In this document: one piece after another, positions 46,135 through 54,596 of the stretch | How the letters are laid out: every line of letters starts with the position of its first letter | Position numbering within the stretch: the stretch's first letter is position 1 | Made by a program: the position numbers and the translations under genes | Notes under the pieces: generated by a model | Databases searched by the model: none | Told to the model about the DNA's origin: nothing | Seen by the model: the letters and a program-made list of their open reading frames with translations, nothing else | Source: Actinobacteria bacterium HGW-Actinobacteria-2 | GTDB lineage: Bacteria; Actinomycetota; Actinomycetes; Propionibacteriales; Propionibacteriaceae | DNA length: 64,000 nt | NCBI GenBank assembly: GCA_002841335.1 | Contig: PHEY01000006.1 | Coordinates: 209,532 to 273,531 of the forward strand | Reading direction: 5' to 3'

Positions 46135-46839
46135 CGGGTCGAAACGCACCTGGCGGAACACGTAGCGCTTGCTCGCGCTGTACTCCAACTCGAAGGCGCT
46201 GGCCTCGTCCAGCCCGAGCTTGCGGCGCAGCGACGACACCGTCTGCCGGACGGTGTTGGTGGGGGCGGCCGACTTGGCCTGCCACACCGAGATCAGCAAC
46301 TCGTCCTGGGTGAAGCCGACGCCGATGTTGGCCGCGAAGTAGCCCAGCAGTTGTAGCTCCATTTTGGTCAGCCGCACCTCGCGGCCCTCCAGCGTGACCC
46401 GGCCGGTGAGGAAGTCCAGATGTAGCGGCGGCAGGTCGATCCGCGCCGAGCGGGGCGCGGCCGTCCGGCGCAGCTGGGAGTTGATTCGGGCGGTGAGTAC
46501 GTCGAAGTTGAACGGCTTGGAGATGTAGTCGTCGCCGCCGGCGTCCAGGCCCCGCACCACGGCCACGTCCTGGCCGAGCGCGGTCAGGTAGATGATCGCC
46601 GCCGAGGTGATCGGACGCAGCTTCGCGCACAGGTCGTAGCCCGAACCGTCGGGAAGCAGGACGTCCAGCAGGACCACGTCGGGCTGCCGTTCCCAGACTG
46701 CGGCCAATCCTTCGGCCACGGTGCCGGCCTCGATGACCTCGAAGCCGTGACCGACCAGGTGACGGCAGACGGCATCGCGCAGTGGCAGCTCGTCCTCGAC
46801 CACGAGAACGACCGGCGCCGAGACCGCGTCGACAGACAC
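46123..46839 (-). CDS. OmpR/PhoB-type response regulator
   Basis: A 238-residue regulator with a receiver domain (VLVVEDELPLRDAV, phospho-Asp in VVLLDVLLPDGSG, YLTAL, ISKPFNFDVL) and a C-terminal winged helix (VRLTKMELQLLGYFAANIGV, TNTVRQTVSSLRRKLGL, KRYVFR). Start GTG 46839 is preferred because AAGGGG lies six bases before it; longer starts up to 46893 are possible. Probably paired with the convergent kinase. The KMELQLLGYF wording in place of the usual LTxxEFxLL is slightly divergent. Confidence 0.86.
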   Translation of the reverse strand: MSVDAVSAPVVLVVEDELPLRDAVCRHLVGHGFEVIEAGTVAEGLAAVWERQPDVVLLDVLLPDGSGYDLCAKLRPITSAAIIYLTALGQDVAVVRGLDAGGDDYISKPFNFDVLTARINSQLRRTAAPRSARIDLPPLHLDFLTGRVTLEGREVRLTKMELQLLGYFAANIGVGFTQDELLISVWQAKSAAPTNTVRQTVSSLRRKLGLDEASAFELEYSASKRYVFRQVRFDPSSR

Positions 46840-47035
46840 CCGCACCCCCTTGACCACTTGCCCGCAGGCCAAGCGTAGCGGCGACAGGGCCACGGTGAGA
46901 GGTGGCTGCCCTTCGGGGTGGACGTCGAGGAGCGTTTACGCGAACGTCGACGGTTTGTCGATCCTTGCGGGTTGCGGGGCACGGTCGCCGCCGAACAAAG
47001 CCGACCACGCGAGGTGTAGAGGAGTCGCCAACGAT

Positions 47036-47041
47036 TAGGCT
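47036..47041 (+). promoter_or_regulatory. leaderless -10 element TAGGCT for purC
   Basis: TAGGCT ends six bases before ATG 47048. The 208-base gap shared with the divergent response regulator shows no further clear signal. Confidence 0.5.
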
Positions 47042-47047
47042 GAGCGC

Positions 47048-47896
47048 ATGGTTGATCTCCCCCTGTTGCACGCCGGCAAGGTACGTCGGCTCTACGCCTG
47101 GCCCGAAGACCGCATCCTGATGGTCGCAACCGACGCGATTTCGGCATTCGATTTCGTGTTGACGACGCCGATCCCGGACAAGGGTGTGGTGCTGACCCAG
47201 CTGTCGCAGTGGTGGTTCGGCCAGATCGATTTCCCCAATCACGTCATCTCGACCGACGTGCCCGAGGAGTTCGCCGGTCGCGGCGTGATCGTGGAGTCCC
47301 TCGACATGGTGCCGGTGGAGTGCATCGCCCGCGGCTACCTGACCGGGTCGGGATGGGCGGAGTACCAGCAGTCGCAGACCGTGTGCGGCATCCCGTTGCC
47401 CCCCGGCCTGGTCGACGGCAGCAAGCTGCCCGAGCCGATCTTCACCCCGTCCACCAAGGCGGAGCTGGGCGAGCATGACGAGAACGTCGACTACGCCACC
47501 ATCGTCGCCGCCCATGGCGAAGACCTGGCCTCGCGGCTGCGGGACGCCACGCTGAAGATCTACACCCAGGCCGCCGACATGGCTGCCGGGCGGGGCATCA
47601 TCCTGGCCGACACCAAGTTCGAGTTCGGGCTGCGCGCCGACGGCACGCTGGTGCTGGCCGACGAGGTGCTGACCCCGGATTCGTCCCGCTTCTGGGACGC
47701 CAAGCTGTGGGAGCCCGGCAAGAGCCTGCCCAGCTTCGACAAGCAGTACGTGCGCGACTGGCTGACCAAGGAATCGGGCTGGGACAAGGCCTCCGACACC
47801 CCGCCCCCGGCCCTGCCGGACGAGGTCATCCAGGCCACCCGTGACCGCTACTTCGAGGCGTACTTCCGGCTGGTCGGCGACGACCTGGTGGTCTGA
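47048..47896 (+). CDS. purC: phosphoribosylaminoimidazole-succinocarboxamide synthase
   Basis: SAICAR synthase of purine synthesis, 282 residues. N-terminal HAGKVRRLYAWPEDRILMVATDAISAFD, the catalytic/ATP stretch PVECIARGYLTGSGWAEYQ, ILADTKFEFGLRADG with the metal-binding Asp and Glu, and DEVLTPDSSRFWDA. Length is close to that of actinobacterial PurC. Leaderless start. Confidence 0.95.
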   Translation: MVDLPLLHAGKVRRLYAWPEDRILMVATDAISAFDFVLTTPIPDKGVVLTQLSQWWFGQIDFPNHVISTDVPEEFAGRGVIVESLDMVPVECIARGYLTGSGWAEYQQSQTVCGIPLPPGLVDGSKLPEPIFTPSTKAELGEHDENVDYATIVAAHGEDLASRLRDATLKIYTQAADMAAGRGIILADTKFEFGLRADGTLVLADEVLTPDSSRFWDAKLWEPGKSLPSFDKQYVRDWLTKESGWDKASDTPPPALPDEVIQATRDRYFEAYFRLVGDDLVV

Positions 47897-48934
47897 TCAG
47901 CTGATCGGCGGCAACGCCTGGAACGCCGCCTGCGCCGCCACCAGTTCGGCGTCGGTCAGTGGTTGGAAGCCTTCGGCGATGAGCTTTGGTTTCTTCGGGG
48001 TTCCTCCGCGCCGCCACACGCCGATCACCTGGCCGTCCTTGACGATGGACGCCCGGAACATGCCGTTGTTGCCGGGCACCAGGCGGCTGGCGTGTGCGTC
48101 GGCGACGGCGAAACTGCGATCGCGGTAGCCCAGGATGAACTCGTCGAAGCCGGGGAGTAGCTGCAGCTGCGCGACGTCGTCGCGATGGTCCTGCCAGTAC
48201 TCGATCAGCCCGGGCTGGTGAAGGTGTTCCACCTCATCGATGCGCAGATGGTCGAACTCGTCGCGAACCGCAGCGACCGCGGCCCGGGCCTCGGTGAGCG
48301 TGAGCGATGCCCATCGAGCCAGGTCGGCCACGGTGGCCGGGCCGTGGCTGCGCAGATAGCGGCGGGCCAACTCGGCCAGCGCCTCGGGACGGTCCAGGTG
48401 GCGGGGCTGGGGAATCCAATCGGCATAGCTGACGACCAACTGCTCACGTCCGGCCAGCGGCCCGAGGACCAGCACGGACTGCTGGCACAACAGGCCCAGC
48501 AGGTGAACCGCGGTCTGGGAGTGAACCAGCAGTCCGGCCGTCCGCCAGCTCTCGAACAGCTCTTTGCGCGGTAGCGCGCCGGCACCGTCGAGCGCCGACA
48601 GGGCGAGTTCGCGTCCGGTGACGAGGGTCTGGTCGGTGATGCCGACCTCACGGCGACGAGTGGCGGCACCGGCGATCATCCGGTCGCGGGTGAGTGACAG
48701 CATCCAGCCCAGATCGACCGCCGGGACCAGGTGCAGGGTGCCGCGCATCGGCCAGGAGCGCACCAGCAGGCCGGTGTCGAAGGCGGCGACGACTTCGGCG
48801 TGGCTGCGGGACGAGGTTCGCAAGGCGACGCTGGTCAGGGCACCGGGGAGGTCCTGGCCTTGGACGGCGCCGAGGTGGGCGACCGCGCTGAGAGGGTCGT
48901 CGCACCTCTGACCGGCCAACCGCTGCGCGACCAA
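47897..48934 (-). CDS. winged-helix DNA-binding (HTH_42/YcaQ-like) protein
   Basis: About 345 residues in the family with hallmark LGAVQGQDLPGAL near the N-terminus, RSWPMRGTLHLVPAVDLGWM, RRYLRSHGPATVADLARWASLT (winged helix) and a C-terminal FDEFILGYRDRSF. Related proteins (AlkX/YcaQ) include DNA glycosylases acting on crosslinks and hypochlorous damage. The start is uncertain; TTG 48934 gives the usual family N-terminus, while upstream in-frame sequence is not homologous. It converges with purC, with no gap between the two stops. Confidence 0.72.
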   Translation of the reverse strand: MVAQRLAGQRCDDPLSAVAHLGAVQGQDLPGALTSVALRTSSRSHAEVVAAFDTGLLVRSWPMRGTLHLVPAVDLGWMLSLTRDRMIAGAATRRREVGITDQTLVTGRELALSALDGAGALPRKELFESWRTAGLLVHSQTAVHLLGLLCQQSVLVLGPLAGREQLVVSYADWIPQPRHLDRPEALAELARRYLRSHGPATVADLARWASLTLTEARAAVAAVRDEFDHLRIDEVEHLHQPGLIEYWQDHRDDVAQLQLLPGFDEFILGYRDRSFAVADAHASRLVPGNNGMFRASIVKDGQVIGVWRRGGTPKKPKLIAEGFQPLTDAELVAAQAAFQALPPIS

Positions 48935-48957
48935 CCGCAGCCCGGCGAGGTCGTGAA

Positions 48958-49254
48958 TCAGATCCGCCTCTGTGCCCAGGCGAAGGCGACGTTGACCCCG
49001 ACGATGCCGATCCAGGCCACGACCAACCCCGGCAGGCCGGCGGTCGAGGATGCGATGGCCGAGAGGGGGACGCCGATGCCCAAGGAGGAGATCGCCAGGG
49101 CGAGAGCGCCCTTGGCTGGACGCGGACCGGACTCCGTTGCGACCGGAAGTGGTGGGACGGGCTGCGTGGCGGGCAGCATTGCAGGCGACGGTGTGGAGGC
49201 AGTGGGCGGCTGAGCCCACAGTTCGTCGTTGGTCGGCTCTCGAAACGTGCTCAC
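48958..49254 (-). CDS. small Pro-rich membrane protein
   Basis: A 98-residue protein: a soluble Pro/Thr-rich N-terminal half (NDELWAQPPTASTPSPAM) and two hydrophobic helices (ALALAISSLGIGVPLSAIAS and LPGLVVAWIGIVGVNVAFAW) with a basic end. GTG start at 49254. Reminiscent of small DUF4190-like membrane proteins; function unknown. Confidence 0.5.
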   Translation of the reverse strand: MSTFREPTNDELWAQPPTASTPSPAMLPATQPVPPLPVATESGPRPAKGALALAISSLGIGVPLSAIASSTAGLPGLVVAWIGIVGVNVAFAWAQRRI

Positions 49255-49321
49255 TTCGTCAGGCTACCGCGCAGCCGACCCGGTTGTGTGCGGTCACCAG
49301 CGGGTTGGTTTGGTGCCCGGC

Positions 49322-49327
49322 TAGAGT
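49322..49327 (+). promoter_or_regulatory. leaderless -10 element TAGAGT
   Basis: TAGAGT ends seven bases before ATG 49335, with no Shine-Dalgarno sequence. Confidence 0.5.
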
Positions 49328-49334
49328 GAGAACC

Positions 49335-50267
49335 ATGTTCACCCCCGAACTGTCTGCGGCCTTTGCCGCGTGTGCCGAGTACGAGCGACTGCGCTTGGAG
49401 TTGAACCTCGCGCGAGCCACCGAGGATGCCGCAGCGGCGCAGCTGGAGGTGGCCAGGAACCGGCTGGCGGTGGAGGCGGCCGAGGTCGACGCCCTGGAGT
49501 CGGTCACGCCGACCCGGGTGTGGGCGACCCTGCGGGGTACACGGGCCAGTGAGGTCGAACGCGAGCGAGGCGAGAGGATGGCCGCCGAGGCAGCCGTTGC
49601 CGAGTTGGAACGGACCTACGACGCCGCCCGTCGATCCTGCGCTGAGTTACTCTCAGCGATCCTCGCCCTGGGTGATGTGTACCGAACTCAGGAACGCGCC
49701 CTCGCCGTGGAGGAAGGACGGCTGCTGGACGCCGGGGGTGGCGCGGCGGCTCAGCTCGTGGAGATTTCCGGGCAGCTGGCATCGGTGGCGACGCAGCGGG
49801 CGCAACTCGCCAACGCAAAGGTGGCGGCGAAGGCGGCCGCCGATGCCCTGAACGACGCCGCACGCGAGCTGGCCAGTGCCGACGGTTGGTCGGCCTATGA
49901 CACGTTTTTCGGTGGCGGGATGATCTCCAGCTCGGTCAAGCATGATCACCTGGACGTGGCAGGCGGCCGGCTCGTGGCAGCCGGCGTCGCGCTCACCCAG
50001 CTTTCGACGGAGGTGGCTGAGGTGGGCCTGGTCGGAGCGGGTGGCCTTCAGGTCGACGACCTGACCCGTACCGTGGACGTGTGGTTCGACAACTTCCTCA
50101 CCGACTGGTTCGTCTCCGATCAGATCAGTGAGGCTCGAGAGCGCACCGCCGATGCGTCCGCCCGCGTCGCGGCCGTCCTGGCGCAGATCGCTGCCAAGGT
50201 GGCCGACCTGGACGCCCTGGAATCCCGGCTGAAACAGGCACGTGAAGACGTGATCATTCAGCGATGA
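49335..50267 (+). CDS. coiled-coil protein of unknown function
   Basis: A 310-residue, mostly helical, Ala/Glu/Arg-rich soluble protein. Heptad-like coiled coil spans about residues 10-185 (YERLRLELNLARATEDAAAA, MAAEAAVAELERTYDAARRS, QRAQLANAKVAAKAAADAL). A less helical middle (WSAYDTFFGGGMISSSVKHD, about 190-250) is followed by a final coiled coil. No signal peptide or membrane helix. Family not recognised. Confidence 0.6.
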   Translation: MFTPELSAAFAACAEYERLRLELNLARATEDAAAAQLEVARNRLAVEAAEVDALESVTPTRVWATLRGTRASEVERERGERMAAEAAVAELERTYDAARRSCAELLSAILALGDVYRTQERALAVEEGRLLDAGGGAAAQLVEISGQLASVATQRAQLANAKVAAKAAADALNDAARELASADGWSAYDTFFGGGMISSSVKHDHLDVAGGRLVAAGVALTQLSTEVAEVGLVGAGGLQVDDLTRTVDVWFDNFLTDWFVSDQISEARERTADASARVAAVLAQIAAKVADLDALESRLKQAREDVIIQR

Positions 50268-50289
50268 GACTTCTGGCACCATTGCGCCC

Positions 50290-51072
50290 GTGGATCTCGT
50301 AGCGCAGGCAGCTCTGTTGGTGTCTTTCCCCGTGGCAGCGGCAGTGATCGGATCGATCATCGCGCTGGTGCGCCCGCCCGGTCCTCGAGTCGTCTCAGGC
50401 ATTCAGCACTTCGCTGCGGGTGTGGTGTTGGCCGCTCTGGTGGGCGAGATCATGCCGGAACTGCAGGCCGAGCATCAGTTGGTGTGGGCGATCGGCGGCT
50501 TCGCTGCCGGCGCTCTGCTGGTGCTGGCTCTGGGAGCGTACGGACGCAAGACCGAGGCCGAAGCCGAAGCCGCCGCACATCGCGAGGCCGGCCATGGATT
50601 GCGGGTGAAGTCGCTGACGAAGGTGGCCACCCAGGCGTTGCCGATCGGAATGCTGGCGGCGATGGCGATCGACCTGCTGCTGGACGGCGTCCTGATCGGC
50701 GTGGGTGCTCGCCTCGGCTTCACCCAGGCGTTGGTGCTGACCATCGCGCTGACCCTGGAGATTCTGTTCCTGGGGTTGTCGCTGATGGGTGAGCTCACCG
50801 ATGCGGGGCTGTCCAAGGTGCGCGCCGGCCTGGTGTCGGTCGTCCTGGGCCTGGTGACGGCGGTAGGCGCTGTCGGTGGGGCGGCGTTGCTGCGCGACGC
50901 CAGCGAGCAGGTCATGTCGGCGGTGCTGGCCTTTGGTGCGGCCGCGTTGCTCTACCTGGTCGTCGAGGAGCTGCTGGTCGAGGCCCACGAGGAGAAGGAG
51001 TCGGTCGGGCTGGGCGCGATGTTCTTCCTCGGCTTCCTGGCCGTCTACATCCTCGGCGCAGTTGCCGCCTGA
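50290..51072 (+). CDS. ZIP-family divalent metal transporter
   Basis: A 260-residue membrane protein with about eight helices. The ZIP signature is visible as the metal-lining HFAAGVVLAALVGEIMPE, the TM4-type DLLLDGVLIGVGARLGF and the late EELLVEAHE. A variable cytoplasmic loop (GRKTEAEAEAAAHREAGHG) holds two histidines. The canonical His of TM4 (HNxxEG) is replaced here, so metal choice is uncertain. GTG start. The next gene follows after seven bases. Confidence 0.75.
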   Translation: MDLVAQAALLVSFPVAAAVIGSIIALVRPPGPRVVSGIQHFAAGVVLAALVGEIMPELQAEHQLVWAIGGFAAGALLVLALGAYGRKTEAEAEAAAHREAGHGLRVKSLTKVATQALPIGMLAAMAIDLLLDGVLIGVGARLGFTQALVLTIALTLEILFLGLSLMGELTDAGLSKVRAGLVSVVLGLVTAVGAVGGAALLRDASEQVMSAVLAFGAAALLYLVVEELLVEAHEEKESVGLGAMFFLGFLAVYILGAVAA

Positions 51073-51079
51073 GGCTGCA

Positions 51080-51631
51080 ATGAACGAGAGCCGGCGTACC
51101 TCGATCAGCAAGTTCCTCAGCCTGGTCCTGCGACACAGTCCCGAGACGGTAGGGATCAGCCTGGACGCCCAGGGCTGGGTCGGCGTCGACGAACTGCTCG
51201 CGGCCTGTGGGCAACACGGCCGCTCGATCTCTCGCGCCGAGCTGGACGAAGTCGTGGCGATCAGCCCGAAGCGGCGCTTCGCGTTCTCCGAGGACGGCCG
51301 GCGCATTCGAGCCAGTCAGGGGCATTCGGTGTCCGTCGACCTCGGCTATGAGCCCAGCGATCCGCCCGCGGTGCTGTACCACGGGACGGTGGCACGAGCA
51401 CTTGAGGCGATCCGCGAGGACGGGCTGCGACCGATGCAGCGACACCACGTCCATCTGTCTGCCGACATCGCGACCGCCCTGTCAGTGGGCGGACGCCGGG
51501 GTGCGCCGGTGGTGCTGGTCATCGACGCCGCGGCGATGAGCGCCGCGGGCATCGCTTTCTTCGTGTCGGCGAACGGGGTGTGGCTGACCGAGCACGTCCC
51601 CAGTCGCTTCATCAGCTCCTGGGGCGAGTGA
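51080..51631 (+). CDS. kptA: RNA 2'-phosphotransferase (KptA/Tpt1 family)
   Basis: A 183-residue protein: N-terminal winged-helix part (SISKFLSLVLRHSPETVGISL, GWVGVDELLAACG) and the ADP-ribosyltransferase-like core (RIRASQGHSVSVDLGY, VLYHGTVARALEAI, RHHVHLSADIATA). The conserved Arg-His pair of LRH and later arginines are kept. In yeast it removes the splice-junction 2'-phosphate from tRNA using NAD; in bacteria without such splicing its role is open. It follows the ZIP gene closely. Confidence 0.88.
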   Translation: MNESRRTSISKFLSLVLRHSPETVGISLDAQGWVGVDELLAACGQHGRSISRAELDEVVAISPKRRFAFSEDGRRIRASQGHSVSVDLGYEPSDPPAVLYHGTVARALEAIREDGLRPMQRHHVHLSADIATALSVGGRRGAPVVLVIDAAAMSAAGIAFFVSANGVWLTEHVPSRFISSWGE

Positions 51632-51690
51632 CGATCGATTGCTGCACGTCGGCGAGCGCGTAGCGTTGGCCGGGGAATGAGGAGGCCACA

Positions 51691-52671
51691 GTGAAGCGAG
51701 TCATTGGTGCGGGCGCGGCGATCATGGCGATCGGGCTGATCGTGTCCGGGTGTGCCGCCCCCACGCCCACCGCACCGTCAGCGGCCCCGTCCAGCGTGCA
51801 GTCGGAGTCGGCAACGCCCACCGCTCCCACGGAAGCGCCGCTGCGGTTCGCGGTGATCGGCGACTACGGAATGGGCAACGACCACGCCGCGAAGGTCGCT
51901 GACCTGGTCGCGAGCTGGAAGCCGTCGTTCATCATTGCCACCGGTGACGACTACTACGGCCCGGCCGGCGGCAGCGGAAGCACCAAGTACGACCGCTCCA
52001 CTGGCGCCTTCTACTGCGCCTGGTTGGCCGACGTGACCACCAGCGGTAAGCGATGCCCGCAGGGGAAGGCGAGCACCAACGCGTTCTTCCCGGCGCTGGG
52101 CAACCACGACTACAGCGACGCCACCCCGGGCCCGGCGACCTATCTGTCGTACTTCCAGTTGCCGGGCACCTCGTTCACCAACACCTCCGGCAATGAGCGC
52201 TACTACGACTTCGTCCAAGGCCCGGTGCATTTCTTCGTGCTCAACTCCAACTTCCAGGAGCCGGACGGGATCAGCAGCACCTCAACCCAGGCGCGCTGGC
52301 TGAAGGCGCAACTGGCGGCGTCCACGTCGGCGTGGAATGTGGTTTACGACCACCACCCGCCCTACTCCTCCGACAGCACCCACGGCTCGACGACCGCGCT
52401 GCGCTGGCCGTTCGCGAAGTGGGGCGCCGATGTGGTGCTTTCGGGGCACTCCCATACCTACGAGCGAGTCGAGATCGGCGGCCTGACCTACGTGGTCAAC
52501 GGCCTCGGTGGTGCGGGCCGCTACGGCTTCGGCGCCCCGGTGTCAGGCAGTCGGGTGCGCTTCGCCGGTAACTGGGGCGCCCAGGAGGCGACGGCAACCG
52601 CCACGACGCTGACCTTCGACTTCCACGACATCACCGGGAAGTCGGTCGACAGCTTCACCTTGAAGCACTGA
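51691..52671 (+). CDS. metallophosphoesterase lipoprotein
   Basis: A 326-residue exported protein with lipobox VSGC after a hydrophobic signal and a Ser/Thr/Pro spacer. The phosphoesterase motifs are complete: FAVIGDYGMGNDHAA (D-x-G), IIATGDDYYG (GD), ALGNHDYSD (GNHD), VVYDHHPPYSS and VVLSGHSHTYER (GHxH), the arrangement of purple-acid-phosphatase-like enzymes. GTG start with GAGGAGG upstream. Its stop codon touches the left copy of the purL-tail repeat. Confidence 0.87.
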   Translation: MKRVIGAGAAIMAIGLIVSGCAAPTPTAPSAAPSSVQSESATPTAPTEAPLRFAVIGDYGMGNDHAAKVADLVASWKPSFIIATGDDYYGPAGGSGSTKYDRSTGAFYCAWLADVTTSGKRCPQGKASTNAFFPALGNHDYSDATPGPATYLSYFQLPGTSFTNTSGNERYYDFVQGPVHFFVLNSNFQEPDGISSTSTQARWLKAQLAASTSAWNVVYDHHPPYSSDSTHGSTTALRWPFAKWGADVVLSGHSHTYERVEIGGLTYVVNGLGGAGRYGFGAPVSGSRVRFAGNWGAQEATATATTLTFDFHDITGKSVDSFTLKH

Positions 52672-52720
52672 GCGGGCGGACTCAGTCCACCCAGACCCGG
52701 GCATTGCGGAACATCCGCTG
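52671..52720. repeat. left copy of the purL 3'-end direct repeat (possible attachment-site remnant)
   Basis: Bases 52680-52720 match 56260-56300 in 40 of 41 positions (A at 52703 against G), and the preceding AGCGGGCGG is shared with a one-base indel. The match contains the last 13 codons of purL including its stop, in the same orientation as the real purL 3.6 kb away. Confidence 0.88.
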
Positions 52721-52747
52721 ACCCGCTCCCAAAGGCACCTCAGAGCG

Positions 52748-52777
52748 TTGACAGCTACGAGATGTCCGAGCTAGTCT
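52748..52777 (+). promoter_or_regulatory. consensus promoter TTGACA-N18-TAGTCT of the inserted ABC module
   Basis: A full -35 (52748-52753) and a TAnnnT -10 (52772-52777) at 18 bases. It is the clearest two-part promoter in the window. A transcript from about 52784 would have a leader of roughly 140 bases before ATG 52924. The leader (52784-52923) is visibly less G+C-rich than its surroundings. Confidence 0.65.
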
Positions 52778-52923
52778 GCCTTTTGTCTATTCACCCCACT
52801 AATAGGGCACAAAAAGATGCGCGTGGGCAATTTGGTGTCTGTGAAACACTTCGGATCCATTCCTGGTTGGACCGCTATTACGCCTGCAGCTTGTGCGACT
52901 ATGACCCAGCTGGAATCTGCCGC

Positions 52924-53472
52924 ATGACGCGTAGATCGAGCCAATATGCGTTTACCCGCAATGCGCGAGAGCCTCTTCAGGTAGGGCGGTGGGTAGCTCT
53001 GCGATCGATTTCGATGGTGTGCCTGTTGGCGTGTGCCTCCTGTGCCTCCGCGGTGAGTGCGCCGTCCGTGACACCCACTCTGAACCGAGCGTCAAGCGCC
53101 GAACAGTCAGCAGCTCTCGCGGACGGAGTGGTGACCTATGCGGAGTATCAAGCCGGTTTTGAGCGGCTGGTCAGTTGCGCATCCAAACACGGCATCGAAG
53201 TCAAGCTGATGGGTGAGCAGAACAAGGTCTTCGACTACGCCATCCCCGGTGAAGGGCAACCGCCAGCGGAGTTCGACCAGTGCTATGCCTATGAGTTCGC
53301 CGATGTCGATGCGAGTTGGCAGCTGTCGAGGGAAGATACGTCTCCGGCGGCTGTGCTGGCCGAGAAATGCCTACGAAAGTGGCACCTTGAGGTGCCTGCG
53401 AAGTATTCCGACAGAATTGCGTTGATGGACAAAGAGGGGATTGAGCTGGGCCCGGGTTGCGAAAAGCGATGA
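52924..53472 (+). CDS. putative lipoprotein, first gene of the ABC export module
   Basis: About 182 residues from ATG 52924 (ATG 53014 possible). A hydrophobic segment SMVCLLACASCASA ends in a likely lipobox LLAC, followed by a Ser/Thr spacer and a domain (TYAEYQAGFERLVSCASKHG, FDYAIPGEGQPPAEFDQCYA, VLAEKCLRKWHLE) with several cysteines. An open frame upstream to 52762 precedes the predicted transcription start and is dismissed. Overlaps the next gene by ATGA. No family recognised; exported partner of the transporter is inferred. Confidence 0.6.
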   Translation: MTRRSSQYAFTRNAREPLQVGRWVALRSISMVCLLACASCASAVSAPSVTPTLNRASSAEQSAALADGVVTYAEYQAGFERLVSCASKHGIEVKLMGEQNKVFDYAIPGEGQPPAEFDQCYAYEFADVDASWQLSREDTSPAAVLAEKCLRKWHLEVPAKYSDRIALMDKEGIELGPGCEKR

Positions 53473-54596
53473 AAGTCGGCGCCTCACAGGCAGGGTCAAG
53501 GGTCGCGGCAGTGCAAGCGGTGGTGCTGCTGCTGATATGGGCCATTCCTGCCACGGGCGTCTGGTTGCTCTCGCTGTCGGCACGGCGGGGGGACGAGACC
53601 GCACTGAGGCCCGTGGCGATATCTTTCGTGACCATCGGCAGTCAGCAACAGGACGCTTCGAGGCGGGTGAAGCTGGTCTTCACGGGTTCGGCTCCCTTAT
53701 CGATGGCCTCTCCGGTGCAAGGAACCTTGGTCAGTCGTGCGAAATTGACGCCGGGCAAGCCCTTCCGGGATGGCGAAGCGATAGCGCAAATCGGTGCTCG
53801 ACACGTCGTTGCCAGCGTCGGGCGCGTGCCGTTCTATCGCGAGCTGTCCCAGGGCGATCGGGGTGAGGACGTGAAGCGGCTGAACCAGCTCCTCGCCGCC
53901 CTGGGCCTGCCGACGGAACGCGGTCAGGTGAAGACCTTCACTTCGCGGACGGCGGCTGGGGTCCGTCAGCTGAACACCAGGGTCGGCGCAAGCCCGGGAA
54001 CGCGATTCATGCCGGACAGCGCGATGTTCGTCGCGGAAGGGTCCTCTTTCGCATCCTTCGAAGTGGGCGTCGGCCAGGCCGTATCTGTGGGCTTATCGCT
54101 CGGCAAGATGCAGAGCCCTCCGAGCGCCTTGGCCGTCGTCGATGAGGCCAGTGGGGCCGAGGTGCCCGTACCTGGCGCCGGGGTTTCGTTGCGGGCCCCA
54201 GATGGTGCATCCCTGGAGCTCAGCGAGATCATGCCGTCGGCGGTGGCGCTGACCGTGTTCCGGTTCGCTCTGCTGCACGGTCGGGGTGCAACCGAACCGG
54301 AGGTCAAGAGCGGTGGCGCCAACCCCGACCTCAGCTACACCGGCTTTCAGTTGGTGGCTGGCCAACCCAAGACCATGGGGTCCATTCCTCCCGCCGCCCT
54401 CTTCACTCGTCCGGACGGCAAGATGTGCGTCTTCGAGCAGCCGTCCGATACTGCGGGGTCGCCCCAGCCGATCCGTCTCGGCCAGACCGTTGACAGTGGC
54501 CAGCTAGGGGTCGTCTATGTGGACCCCGAGCTGATCGGACGAAGCATCGTCGCGGATGCTTCCTTGCTCGCCGCCGAGACCCTCCAGCGATGCTGA
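53469..54596 (+). CDS. membrane-fusion-like protein with peptidoglycan-binding domain
   Basis: A 375-residue protein with an N-terminal transmembrane helix (AVQAVVLLLIWAIPATGVWLL), an early beta region of efflux-adaptor type (SMASPVQGTLVSRAKLTPGK, PFRDGEAIAQIGARHVVASV), a PG_binding_1-like domain inserted in the middle (YRELSQGDRGEDVKRLNQLLA, about 125-175) and a C-terminal beta domain (PPAALFTRPDGKMCVFE). This layout is known from adaptor subunits beside MacB/FtsX-type ABC transporters of Gram-positives. Coupled at both ends by overlapping start and stop codons. Confidence 0.72.
   Translation: MKVGASQAGSRVAAVQAVVLLLIWAIPATGVWLLSLSARRGDETALRPVAISFVTIGSQQQDASRRVKLVFTGSAPLSMASPVQGTLVSRAKLTPGKPFRDGEAIAQIGARHVVASVGRVPFYRELSQGDRGEDVKRLNQLLAALGLPTERGQVKTFTSRTAAGVRQLNTRVGASPGTRFMPDSAMFVAEGSSFASFEVGVGQAVSVGLSLGKMQSPPSALAVVDEASGAEVPVPGAGVSLRAPDGASLELSEIMPSAVALTVFRFALLHGRGATEPEVKSGGANPDLSYTGFQLVAGQPKTMGSIPPAALFTRPDGKMCVFEQPSDTAGSPQPIRLGQTVDSGQLGVVYVDPELIGRSIVADASLLAAETLQRC

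Noticed and set aside
52762-52923. Longer N-terminus for the first gene of the ABC module
   Set aside because: It begins within the predicted -35/-10 promoter, has no Shine-Dalgarno sequence, and would place the signal peptide over 80 residues into the protein.
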